A stretch of 50,849 nucleotides of DNA, from NCBI RefSeq assembly GCF_030652515.1, contig NZ_JAUSAR010000023.1, positions 1 through 50,849 on the forward strand, given 5' to 3'. A program made the position numbers and the translations under genes. Below, one piece after another: positions 43,698-50,849 of this stretch (position 1 is its first letter; the number at the start of each line of letters is the position of its first letter). The notes beneath the pieces are model-generated. The model saw only the letters and a program-made list of their open reading frames with translations, was not told the origin of the DNA and made no database searches. This DNA is from Aquabacterium sp. (GTDB taxonomy: Bacteria; Pseudomonadota; Gammaproteobacteria; Burkholderiales; Burkholderiaceae_C).

Positions 43698-45887
43698 TCA
43701 GAAACGGTAGGAAGCGGTGGCAACCGCAGTGCGACGCTGTCCGAGGAAGCAGTCGCCACGCGCCAGGCAAGTGGTGAGGTAAAGCTTGTCGGCCAGGTTG
43801 TTCACGTTCAGGGCCAGGCGCCAGTCACCCGTGTCGTAAGACACCATCGCGTCGATCAAGGTCACCGCGGGCACCTTGTTGCGATCGGTGCCGTCGGTGG
43901 AGGTGCCGATGTAACGTGCACCCGCACCGACCTTGAAGCGCCCGGGCCCAAAGGGGATGCCATACGTCAGCCAGCTCGAGGCCATGTGCTTGGGGGTGCC
44001 CGACAAGTGCGTGCCTTTTTCAGCCACGGAACCGATGGACGTGCCGTTGAGGTCGAAGATCGCGATCTTGGTATTGCTTTCGGCGACCACGGCATCGGTG
44101 TAGGCATAGCTGCCGATCCAATCCCATTGGCGATTCAAGGGGCCACGCGCCTCCAGCTCCAGGCCCTTCACGTGGACCTTGCCCATCTGCACGCTGTAGG
44201 TCGGATCGGTCGGGTGGGCGGTCTTGCGGTTCTCGTCGTACAGGTCGTACACCGCCAGCGTGTAGAGCATGCGCGAATCCAGCGGCTGGAACTTCACGCC
44301 GGCTTCCCATTGGCTGCCACGCTGTGGCTTGAAGGGTGCTCCGGCGATGTCGGTGCCGGTCAGTGGCTGGAACGATTCCGAATAGCTCAGGTAGGGCGTC
44401 CATCCGTTGTCCGCGATGTAGAGCAGCCCGGCCCGCTTGGTGTTGGCGTGGCTCTTGATCTTGGCGGCGGCCCTGTTGCCCAGCGCATCGGTCACGTTTT
44501 GGGCCTGGTCATGGCGCAGGCCGAAGGTGGCAGCCCAATGCTGACCAAACTTCAGCTGATCCTGCACATAGACCCCGGTTTGGCGCAGCGTGTTGGGCGG
44601 TTGTTCAGTCACGGCGGGGACCGTGAAGGCGGAGCCGTACACGGGCGCATACAGGTCGAACGCGGGCGTGGTCCCGCGGCCCGTGCGTTGCTCCGTCTTG
44701 ATGTGTTGCGTATCCAGGCCAAGCAGCAGGGTGTGGGTGACCTGGCCTGTGCTGAATCGCGCTTCGCCTTGGGTGTCCAGCATGGACAACTTGGCGCTGT
44801 TGAGCTGGATCCCCACATCGCGAAGCACCGTGCGGTTGTTGCTGGTGTCGAACACCGGCCGAGCAGGGCGGCTCGCGCTGGGCACAGCAGTGAAGCTGGT
44901 GTACATCGTGTAGTAGTCCACCTTGCTGTCGGCAATGCGCATGTTCTGCCGCACGGTCCACGTCGGGTTGATGCGGTGGCTGGCCTGGTAGGCCACGGCG
45001 GACTGCTGCGTGTTGTACTTGTCGAAGCCCGGTTCGCTGCTGAAGGTGTTGAACGGGATCTGACCGTTGGGGTTGGGGTAGAGCGTGCCTTTCCACGGAA
45101 AGAACCCGATCAGCGACCCGCTTTTGTCCTCTTGGTACAGCGCCTGCAAATTGATCTCGGTGTCGCTGTTGGGGGCCCAGGTCAGCGAAGGGGCGATCAC
45201 CAATCGGTCATCCGGCACGTAGTCAACTTGCGTGCCGCTTTCGCGGCCCACGGCCACCAGCCGGTACAGCAAGGTGCCGGTGTCGTTCAACGGACCTGTG
45301 AGGTCGGTGGCGAGCTGGTGCCGGTCGTTCGTGCCCACCTGCAGCTGCAGTTCACGCTGGGCTGTCTTTTGCGGGCGCTTCGACACCATGTTGAGCACCC
45401 CGCCGATGCCACCCTGGCCATACAGCACCGACGACGGGCCGCGCAGAACCTCGGCACGTTCCAGCGTGTAAGGGTCTGGTCGCGTGGTGTTGTAGCTGCC
45501 CGAGTTGCGCAGCAGGCCATCGAGGTACTGCGTGGGGTTGCCACCACGAGACTGGAACGAGTCGCCTCGGCTGTCAAAGTAGGCCGAGTTGATGCCAGCG
45601 GTGTAGCGCACGATGTCGGCTGCGGTCAGCGCCCCTTGCTCTTCGAAGGCATCACTGGTGATGACGGTGATCGCCTGCGGTGTTTCGGTCAGGGGCGTGT
45701 CGGTCTTGGTGGCCGCGGCACTGCGTTTGGCCACATAGCCCTGCACGGGCCCGACCGGGCTTTCGCGGCGGGTGGCCCGCACGGTGACTTCGGGGAGCGC
45801 CTCAGGCTCGGTGGCGGGGGGCTCCTGAGCCGTGACTGGCAGGGTGAAACAGGCCAGGGCGGCCCAGGCAATCGGTGATTTGGTCAT
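43698..45887 (-). CDS. TonB-dependent siderophore receptor 3
   Basis: The 729-residue product has a signal peptide ending at VTAQ, a TonB-box-like LPEVTVRA, plug segments TPQAITVITSDAFEEQ and SSVLYGQGGIGGVLNMVSKRP, and a barrel ending ASYRF. It is a ferric-siderophore type, ligand unknown. The gene is second in the minus-strand series DUF4198, receptor 3, receptor 2. Confidence 0.93.
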   Translation of the reverse strand: MTKSPIAWAALACFTLPVTAQEPPATEPEALPEVTVRATRRESPVGPVQGYVAKRSAAATKTDTPLTETPQAITVITSDAFEEQGALTAADIVRYTAGINSAYFDSRGDSFQSRGGNPTQYLDGLLRNSGSYNTTRPDPYTLERAEVLRGPSSVLYGQGGIGGVLNMVSKRPQKTAQRELQLQVGTNDRHQLATDLTGPLNDTGTLLYRLVAVGRESGTQVDYVPDDRLVIAPSLTWAPNSDTEINLQALYQEDKSGSLIGFFPWKGTLYPNPNGQIPFNTFSSEPGFDKYNTQQSAVAYQASHRINPTWTVRQNMRIADSKVDYYTMYTSFTAVPSASRPARPVFDTSNNRTVLRDVGIQLNSAKLSMLDTQGEARFSTGQVTHTLLLGLDTQHIKTEQRTGRGTTPAFDLYAPVYGSAFTVPAVTEQPPNTLRQTGVYVQDQLKFGQHWAATFGLRHDQAQNVTDALGNRAAAKIKSHANTKRAGLLYIADNGWTPYLSYSESFQPLTGTDIAGAPFKPQRGSQWEAGVKFQPLDSRMLYTLAVYDLYDENRKTAHPTDPTYSVQMGKVHVKGLELEARGPLNRQWDWIGSYAYTDAVVAESNTKIAIFDLNGTSIGSVAEKGTHLSGTPKHMASSWLTYGIPFGPGRFKVGAGARYIGTSTDGTDRNKVPAVTLIDAMVSYDTGDWRLALNVNNLADKLYLTTCLARGDCFLGQRRTAVATASYRF

Positions 45888-45947
45888 GACTTACAACAGA
45901 GAAAGCGCAAAGGTTGGACGTTTGTGACGTTTGAACTGGCAGGCTGA

Positions 45948-46652
45948 TCAGTTCGCCGGTGCCCATGGCAGACCTTCGGTGACTTCGAAGCTCAAGGTGC
46001 CAACGTGGCGTGAGCGGTCATAAGCCGCGCCAGCGGCTTCACCGGCGGTGGTGTCCTGATGAGCGGTTTCAATCACGTAGCGGCCTTTCCAAGGCGTCGT
46101 GATCGAGAAGCGGCCTTCGGCATCCGTGTGAAGAACCTTGCTCCACTTGGGCGGTCCGAACACGGTCACTTCCGTCTTAGGCACCGGCTGACCCCTGAGG
46201 GTCAGCACAAAGGTGTTGGCGTTGGGGGCCGTGGGCACGATCTCGAAGTCCAGCTTGCCGACTGTTTCGGTGCGTCCCGCCTTGGCATGGAAAACCGTGC
46301 GGCTTTTCCCGCCTTTGGCTTTGTCCTCTTTGGGCAGCAAGGCTTCCACCAGGCGCACGTCGCCGGAACCGGAGGTGGCAATCTCCAGGTGATCGTTCTT
46401 GCGCGTCAGAACATAGGCCTTGCCCAGGTCGGTGCCAAATGCCTGCAGACCCTTGATCATGTCCAGGTAGCCGCCAGCCTTCTCCCTGACGTCCTCGGCC
46501 CACTCGCCGAAATACGCGCGCGCAATGGGTGCCGTGCCATCGCGCTCAACCCACACCATGTGGGCACATGCCTGCCCACCCCAACTGGTCAGGGCAGCCA
46601 GGACGATGGCCGAGGAAATGCGTTTCAGCTTCAAAGCAGGCGTGGTGTTCAT
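45948..46652 (-). CDS. DUF4198 periplasmic protein
   Basis: The 234-residue product has a signal peptide ending at ACAH, so the mature protein would begin with a His (HMVWVERDG). The middle and C-terminal beta-rich DUF4198 region includes TLRGQPVPKTEVTVFGPPKW and GRFSITTPWKGRYVIET, resembling carboxypeptidase-regulatory-like folds. Family members accompany nickel, cobalt or iron uptake receptors. ATG at 46652 is preferred over a TTG two codons upstream. It leads the receptor operon under a Fur-like site. Confidence 0.85.
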   Translation of the reverse strand: MNTTPALKLKRISSAIVLAALTSWGGQACAHMVWVERDGTAPIARAYFGEWAEDVREKAGGYLDMIKGLQAFGTDLGKAYVLTRKNDHLEIATSGSGDVRLVEALLPKEDKAKGGKSRTVFHAKAGRTETVGKLDFEIVPTAPNANTFVLTLRGQPVPKTEVTVFGPPKWSKVLHTDAEGRFSITTPWKGRYVIETAHQDTTAGEAAGAAYDRSRHVGTLSFEVTEGLPWAPAN

Positions 46653-46975
46653 GTGCAACTCAATTCAAGAGGTGGAGCGCTGCCGGTCTGGCAACGACAA
46701 AACATTGAATGTAAATGCAAATGATTCGCAATAGCAATATATGAAGGGGCCAAACCTGCTGAATGACGTGCCTGCACCCCACAAACAGGGGGCAATTCGG
46801 ACGCGATCCCCCTGTCAAGACCACGAATCCTTCGGCCGTTGTGTTTTCCCGTGGCGGCTGTCAATTGAATGGACGTTGATATACCATCGGCCCGGCCTCA
46901 CGGGTGCTCGGAGGACTGCGGTGCCTGGAGCTCCTGCAGCCTTGCGAAATCACCATTTCAAAAGGGATCGTTGCC
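46653..46975. other. Divergent intergenic region between DUF4198 and tpsB genes
   Basis: This 323-bp stretch is A/T-richer than its surroundings near 46700-46740. It holds the Fur-like site at 46716-46730 and must contain the promoters of both the receptor operon and the secretion pair. An open frame continues upstream of tpsB to 46904 but shows no signal peptide or ribosome site. Confidence 0.6.
46716..46730. promoter_or_regulatory. Fur-like site upstream of the DUF4198/TonB operon
   Basis: TGCAAATGATTCGCA is a 7-1-7 inverted repeat with one mismatch, compared with TGATAAT-N-ATTATCA for Fur. It lies 64 bases before the DUF4198 start. The match to Fur is moderate (about 10 of 14 arm positions), so another palindrome-binding regulator is possible. 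Confidence 0.55.
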
Positions 46976-48607
46976 GTGCGTTTTGCGTCTTTGAATTTGA
47001 AAGTCCTGGCTGCTGCGGCCATCTTGCTGGCCACCGGTGGGGCCTGGGCTCAGCCCGTCACGCCATCCGCGGCTTCTTCCACCGCGCCCCTGCGCGAATT
47101 GGGCAAGCCCGAAGAAGACATCGCCGTGGACGTGATCGCATACCAGGTCAATGGATTGCCTGAGGCTTCTGCCGCAAGATTGGCGGCCATCACCGCACCC
47201 TTCACCGGCAAGGGCCGCAACTACGAAGACCTCGTGAATGCCACGGCTGCCGTGACCTTGTACATGCAGCGCGAGCTAGGCTACTACGTTGGCTTTGCGT
47301 ACCTGCCCGAACAGCAGGTCAAAGAAGGCGTCGTGCACATCGCGGTACTCGAGGGGCGCCTGGATCAAGTGCAGTTGAATTGGACTGATACCGCCGTGCC
47401 TGTGCACCGCGACGTGCTTGAAAGCTACCTCGCCGCCTTGAAGCCGGGAGAGGTCATTCGCGTGAAAGACGTCGAGCGTGTTGTTTTCCTGGTCAATGAC
47501 CTGCAAGGCGTTCGCACTCGCTTCGAAATCGGCGAAGGCCGCGAGCCTGGCACGGCGTCGCTGATCGTCACGCCCACCGCAGAAGCCCGGGTCAGCGGCC
47601 GGGTCGAGCTGGACTCTTTGGGCTCACGCTACACCGGCATGGGCCGCATCAGTGGCGGCCTGACCGTGGCCAGCCCCACCGGGCGTGGTGACGCCTTGTC
47701 CGTCAACGCCCTGAGCTCCTTCAGCGGCGGTTTGGCATTCGCGGGTGTGAGCTACGTGTCGCCCGTCGGTTCGAATGGCTGGAGGCTTGGTGCAGCCCTT
47801 TCCAAAGTGCGCTACGAGCTGGACAAAGAGTATGTTTCTTCTGACCTGACTGGCACCGTTGTCGCGGCCAGCGGCTTTGCGCTGTACCCGGTGGTGCGTT
47901 CGCGCAACCTCAATGTCTTCGGCTTGCTGAGCTATGAGAACAAGCGATTCGACGATCAGGATGCTGGCATGGCGTCTCGCAAGACCAGTGATGACGTGCA
48001 GTTGGGCGTGGTGGGTGATTTCCGAGACAACTGGCTGAATGGCGGTGTCAACACCTACGAACTCAGCTGGCTGCAAGGCCGGATGAAGTTCGATGCGGCT
48101 GATGCCACGACCGTGGGCCTGAAAACCAATTTTGGCAAGGCCAATCTGGGCTACTCCCGCCTGCAAAACCTGGTGAGCGGCCGACTGCAGCTGTACGCAC
48201 GTTACAAAGGGCAGATTGCCGGGACCACCCTGGACGCCACCGAGCGCTTCGCGGTGGGTGGGCCCACGGGCGTTCGTGCCTTTGCCCCGGGCGAGGCCGC
48301 TGGTGACACGGCCCATGTGGTGAACACGGAATTGCGATTCTTGCCACCGGAGGCCTGGTTTGGGCGCTTTGCGCACGAATTGGCATTCAGCACTTTTTAT
48401 GATTGGGGCCATGCCAGGCTGGCGCCCAACTCGCAATCGGCATCGACCAGCCGCAGCCTCAGTGGTTATGGCTTGGGCATGATCTGGGCCCGCCCCAGTG
48501 ATTTTGCGTTGCGCCTGAACCTGGCTTGGCGTGCCACGGGCGAGCCGCTGGCCGACAACAACACCCACCAGCCGCGTGCCAATGCCGTGCTGACCAAGAA
48601 CTTCTGA
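46976..48607 (+). CDS. Two-partner secretion outer-membrane transporter (TpsB, ShlB/FhaC family)
   Basis: The 543-residue Omp85-superfamily transporter has a signal peptide ending at AWAQ, a POTRA region (AYQVNGLPEASAARLAAITAPFTGKG; YYVGFAYLPEQQVKEGVVHIAVLEGRLDQV as landmarks), and a 16-strand barrel with the loop-6 motif VRAF (433-436). It ends in Phe. The GTG start at 46976 has AGGGAT upstream. TpsB proteins normally export a large TpsA exoprotein encoded next door. Here the next gene encodes only a 180-residue protein. Confidence 0.9.
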   Translation: MRFASLNLKVLAAAAILLATGGAWAQPVTPSAASSTAPLRELGKPEEDIAVDVIAYQVNGLPEASAARLAAITAPFTGKGRNYEDLVNATAAVTLYMQRELGYYVGFAYLPEQQVKEGVVHIAVLEGRLDQVQLNWTDTAVPVHRDVLESYLAALKPGEVIRVKDVERVVFLVNDLQGVRTRFEIGEGREPGTASLIVTPTAEARVSGRVELDSLGSRYTGMGRISGGLTVASPTGRGDALSVNALSSFSGGLAFAGVSYVSPVGSNGWRLGAALSKVRYELDKEYVSSDLTGTVVAASGFALYPVVRSRNLNVFGLLSYENKRFDDQDAGMASRKTSDDVQLGVVGDFRDNWLNGGVNTYELSWLQGRMKFDAADATTVGLKTNFGKANLGYSRLQNLVSGRLQLYARYKGQIAGTTLDATERFAVGGPTGVRAFAPGEAAGDTAHVVNTELRFLPPEAWFGRFAHELAFSTFYDWGHARLAPNSQSASTSRSLSGYGLGMIWARPSDFALRLNLAWRATGEPLADNNTHQPRANAVLTKNF

Positions 48608-48609
48608 GC

Positions 48610-49152
48610 ATGAATGTCGAGGCTATCCACATGACCGATCAATCACCTTTTTCTTGCGCCCACCATCGCCTGGTGCAGATCTCTTTGGCGGTGTGCTGTG
48701 CCGGTTTGTCTTCAATGGCTTGGGCTCAGGAGACAGCTTCTGCCCCTGCGTCAGGGCAATCTTCATTCGGCATGATGCCCCCTGGCGTGGCTGCCAAGAA
48801 TTCCGCAGTCAAGACCATTGAGCAAACCCAAGGCACGCCAGCGACTCGGGCATTGAAGCAGGGCGATGCACTCAACATCCGTGGTGGTTTGATCACCCAG
48901 GTTGGCTCGGGGCAACCCGTGTCGGAAGGCAGCCGCGTCTTGCGTTTGCCTGGCAAGTGCACGCCCAAAACCAACAGCCTGGATTGCGTGGCCGAGGCCG
49001 GGCAGGCGCCGACTGGCGCCAATGTTTCATCCAGGGTTCGCAATAGCGTGATCGGAGAGGTTGGCGCTGGGCGCGCCGCGACCGAGGGCAGTGGCACCGT
49101 CAAGCGTAAGGACGCCTGCACACCAGCCCCTGGCAAGCTGACATGCGAATAA
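48610..49152 (+). CDS. Small exported protein with two Cys-loop repeats
   Basis: The 180-residue product starts 2 bases after tpsB (ATG 48631 is an alternative, with GAGG upstream). A signal peptide ends at AWAQ (about residue 40). Two copies of a repeat follow with a 53-residue period: ITQVGSGQPVSEGS (95-108) and IGEVGAGRAATEGS (148-161), each ending in a CTP-x6-C loop (C117-C126 and C170-C179). I recognise no family and no TPS secretion domain. Tight linkage suggests it is a partner or substrate of the TpsB. Probably two intramolecular disulfides. Confidence 0.8.
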   Translation: MNVEAIHMTDQSPFSCAHHRLVQISLAVCCAGLSSMAWAQETASAPASGQSSFGMMPPGVAAKNSAVKTIEQTQGTPATRALKQGDALNIRGGLITQVGSGQPVSEGSRVLRLPGKCTPKTNSLDCVAEAGQAPTGANVSSRVRNSVIGEVGAGRAATEGSGTVKRKDACTPAPGKLTCE

Positions 49153-49171
49153 CAAGAGTCACCGCTTGATA

Positions 49172-49202
49172 CAAGAACCCCGCCTTGAAGGCGGGGTTCT
49201 TG
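49172..49202. terminator. Bidirectional hairpin between the small exported protein and csp genes
   Basis: A perfect 13-bp stem (CAAGAACCCCGCC with GGCGGGGTTCTTG) encloses a 5-base loop, 19 bases after the exported-protein stop and 13 bases beyond the csp stop. The arms end in TTCTTG on the + strand and on the - strand alike, so it may serve both convergent genes. Confidence 0.75.
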
Positions 49203-49215
49203 TTGGTGCGGGGCG

Positions 49216-49512
49216 TCAATGCGGCAAGCTGTGCCCAGGCCCTCCAGACAATTCCCTGAAGTGCATGTCACTCAGGGCATCGGGTTGAGCCTGTTCCGCC
49301 GTGATGGCGTCAACGGGCTGAATGTTCTGCGCAAGCATGCCTTTGGGGCCGGCTATCAGTTCGTACTGAACTTTCGAGCCCTGCTTGAGCGTGCGGAAAC
49401 CATCCATCTGGATGGCTGAAAAGTGGGCGAAAACATCTCCGCCACCCTGATCGGGCTCAATGAAGCCAAACCCTTTGGCATCGTTGAACCACTTGACAGT
49501 GCCTATTGCCAT
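49216..49512 (-). CDS. cspD: Cold-shock domain protein with C-terminal extension (CspD-like)
   Basis: The 98-residue product has a cold-shock domain (residues 1-68) with RNA-binding motifs KGFGFI and DVFAHF, and a polar tail of about 30 residues. It binds single-stranded nucleic acid. The name cspD reflects linkage to clpS and clpA as in Pseudomonas and E. coli; the expression class is not known. GGAGGGAC precedes the ATG. Confidence 0.88.
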   Translation of the reverse strand: MAIGTVKWFNDAKGFGFIEPDQGGGDVFAHFSAIQMDGFRTLKQGSKVQYELIAGPKGMLAQNIQPVDAITAEQAQPDALSDMHFRELSGGPGHSLPH

Positions 49513-49797
49513 ACTGTCCCTCCTGTTAGTTTGTTGTCATTTTCTAGTCCGAATCCACGGGTGTCAAGCACCAAGGATCCGGCTGGGTTTCCGGCCTTGA
49601 CATGGCTTTGATTTTGTAATGTGAAATTCAGATGAAATCCAGCGCTTTGCTCCAAGCTGCGTTCAGCACCGGCATGCCTGAACAATCCACGGTGCTTTGA
49701 AAAGTCGTGAAAGCTGGGTGAATTTCCCCCCTTGAAGTCAGGTGGGTTACCGCAACATGTGAAGACACAAAGCAATCGCGTCTCGTAGAATGAATTC
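49513..49797. other. Divergent csp-clpS intergenic region
   Basis: This 285-bp A/T-richer stretch holds both promoters and the csp 5' leader. No clear sigma-70 pair with correct spacing was found, and the frames present are chance antisense frames. Confidence 0.5.
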
Positions 49798-50151
49798 ATG
49801 ACTGAACCGTTACAACCCCACTCATCCGAACCGCCCGTTGGGCCTGGTGAAGGTGGAGAGGGGCTGGCCATTGCCGAAAAAGAAACTGTCAGCCTGGAGC
49901 CGCCAAAGCTCTACAGGGTGGTGATGCTCAACGATGACTTCACCCCCATGGAATTCGTGATCATCGTCTTGCAGGAATATTTCCGTCACGACATCGAGAC
50001 AGCGACGCAAATCATGCTCAAAATCCACCACGAAGGTCGTGGTGTGTGCGGGGTCTATACCAAAGACGTCGCGGCCACGAAGGTCGAACTCGTTCTTGCC
50101 GCCGCCCGCAGAGCCGGGCACCCCCTGCAGTGCATTCTGGAGACCGCATGA
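49798..50151 (+). CDS. clpS: ATP-dependent Clp protease adaptor ClpS
   Basis: The 117-residue adaptor delivers N-end-rule substrates to ClpAP. The conserved core [41 protein letters not shown] and the C-terminal GHPLQCILE are present, after a disordered N-terminus. The stop overlaps the clpA ATG (ATGA), coupling translation. Confidence 0.96.
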   Translation: MTEPLQPHSSEPPVGPGEGGEGLAIAEKETVSLEPPKLYRVVMLNDDFTPMEFVIIVLQEYFRHDIETATQIMLKIHHEGRGVCGVYTKDVAATKVELVLAAARRAGHPLQCILETA

Positions 50152-50849
50152 TTGCGCAAGAGTTGGAAGTGAGTCTGCACATGGCCTTTGTCGAGGCCCG
50201 TCAGCAACGCCACGAGTTCATCACCGTCGAGCACCTGTTGCTCGCCTTGATTGACAACCCCTCCGCTTCCGAGGTGTTGAAAGCTTGTGCGGCCAACCTG
50301 GAAGAGTTGCGCAAGAACCTTGATCAGTTCGTGCGTGACAACACCCCCACCGTGGGCGGTACCGACGAAGTCGATACCCAGCCGACCCTGGGCTTCCAGC
50401 GTGTCATTCAGCGCGCCATCATGCATGTCCAATCCTCGGGCAGTGGCAAGAAGGAAGTCACCGGTGCCAATGTGCTGGTGGCCATCTTCGGCGAGAAGGA
50501 TTCGCACGCGGTGTACTACTTGCACCAGCAGGGCGTGACACGCCTGGACGTGGTGAACTACATCGCCCATGGCATCCGCAAGGCCGATCCTCCTGAGCCC
50601 ATCAAGTCTTCTTCAGAGTCCAGCCCCGCTGAGACCGAGAAGGAGGAGGGCGGCGAGCCCAAGGCGTCTCCGCTGGAGCAATACACCCAGAACATCAATG
50701 TGCTGGCCCGTGAAGGCAAGATCGATCCCCTGATCGGTCGTGACCACGAGGTGGAGCGGGTCATTCAGATCCTGTGCCGTCGCCGCAAGAACAACCCACT
50801 GCTGGTGGGTGAAGCTGGCGTGGGCAAGACCGCAATCGCCGAGGGCCTG
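50148..50849 (+). CDS. clpA: ATP-dependent Clp protease ATP-binding subunit ClpA, N-terminal part
   Basis: The first 234 codons of ClpA; the gene runs off the window. The N-domain that docks ClpS ([31 protein letters not shown] as a landmark) is followed by an acidic linker and the start of the first AAA+ module with Walker A GEAGVGKT. It unfolds substrates for ClpP. Confidence 0.96.
   Translation, partial: MIAQELEVSLHMAFVEARQQRHEFITVEHLLLALIDNPSASEVLKACAANLEELRKNLDQFVRDNTPTVGGTDEVDTQPTLGFQRVIQRAIMHVQSSGSGKKEVTGANVLVAIFGEKDSHAVYYLHQQGVTRLDVVNYIAHGIRKADPPEPIKSSSESSPAETEKEEGGEPKASPLEQYTQNINVLAREGKIDPLIGRDHEVERVIQILCRRRKNNPLLVGEAGVGKTAIAEGL

Larger units (their letters stand above)
12914..49215. 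mobile_element. Accessory block inserted between icd and cspD-clpS-clpA (candidate island)
   Basis: In Pseudomonas aeruginosa icd, cspD, clpS and clpA are neighbours. Here 36 kb of resistance, efflux, copper, iron-uptake and secretion genes separates icd from cspD. The left edge coincides with the icd stop codon and a divergent icd-end copy lies at 25.3 kb next to a broken gene. Leucine codon use and GC3 differ from the cco cluster. No integrase, relaxase or transposase was recognised, so mobility is inferred and the block may be several old, decayed insertions. Exact edges are uncertain, especially on the right. Confidence 0.55.

Noticed and set aside
43644..45878. Plus-strand open frame of 744 codons opposite TonB receptor 3
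   Set aside because: It is antisense to a clear receptor gene and its composition is typical of a shadow frame.
12914..49215. tRNA-type attachment sites, integrase, transposase or inverted-repeat IS ends
   Set aside because: I looked for these at the block edges and internally and saw none. The only att-like evidence is the icd-end repeat.
49786..49791. TAGAAT as the clpS -10 box
   Set aside because: It ends 6 bases before the ATG and has no -35 element at the right distance.

Overview
The window looks like a chromosomal segment of a high-GC betaproteobacterium of the Burkholderiales (Rubrivivax/Leptothrix/Comamonadaceae-like). This is inferred from gene content, gene order and codon use; no search was run. 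No rRNA, tRNA, CRISPR array, transposase or integrase was seen.

Left core block (1-12.9 kb): the end of an Fe/Mn superoxide dismutase gene, a DUF192 gene on the other strand, then a complete microaerobic respiration cluster: copper ATPase ccoI/fixI, ccoS, ccoNOQP (cbb3 oxidase), ccoG, a short FixH-like gene, a small membrane protein, an opposing fnr, hemN, a COG2836 membrane protein, and icd. A perfect FNR box lies inside the ccoS coding sequence ahead of ccoN. A second, 9/10 box lies ahead of hemN.

Accessory block (12.9-49.2 kb): about 36 kb sits between icd and cspD-clpS-clpA, genes that are contiguous in relatives such as Pseudomonas. It has three parts. (a) 13-25.2 kb: a patatin-like membrane protein lacking both expected catalytic residues, then an RND efflux operon with two TetR regulators and two oxidoreductases. 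A divergent copy of the icd 3' end and terminator follows (25.3-25.4 kb), abutting a broken sterol desaturase gene. (b) 26.3-36.9 kb: a copper-resistance locus (Cys/His-rich exported proteins, TolC-like protein, Tat-exported multicopper oxidase, CopI-like cupredoxin, CusF-like protein, four-helix Cys-rich copper protein, DUF305 protein, CopZ, CopA, CueR) plus a chromate transporter. Five of these proteins end in a histidine. Twin CueR-type promoters drive copZ and copA divergently. (c) 37-49.2 kb: an iron or siderophore uptake locus (DUF3649, PepSY-TM protein, DUF3325, three TonB receptors, DUF4198 protein) with two Fur-like sites, followed by a two-partner-secretion transporter (TpsB) without a large TpsA. 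Its only neighbour is a small exported protein built from two Cys-loop repeats.

Right core block (49.2-50.85 kb): a cold-shock protein gene, clpS and the start of clpA.

The cco cluster uses CTG/CTC for leucine with very high third-position GC. The accessory block and clpSA use much more TTG. The change occurs inside icd, which together with the duplicated icd end suggests recombination at icd. The least-explained unit is the TpsB plus small Cys-loop protein pair beside the iron-uptake genes.
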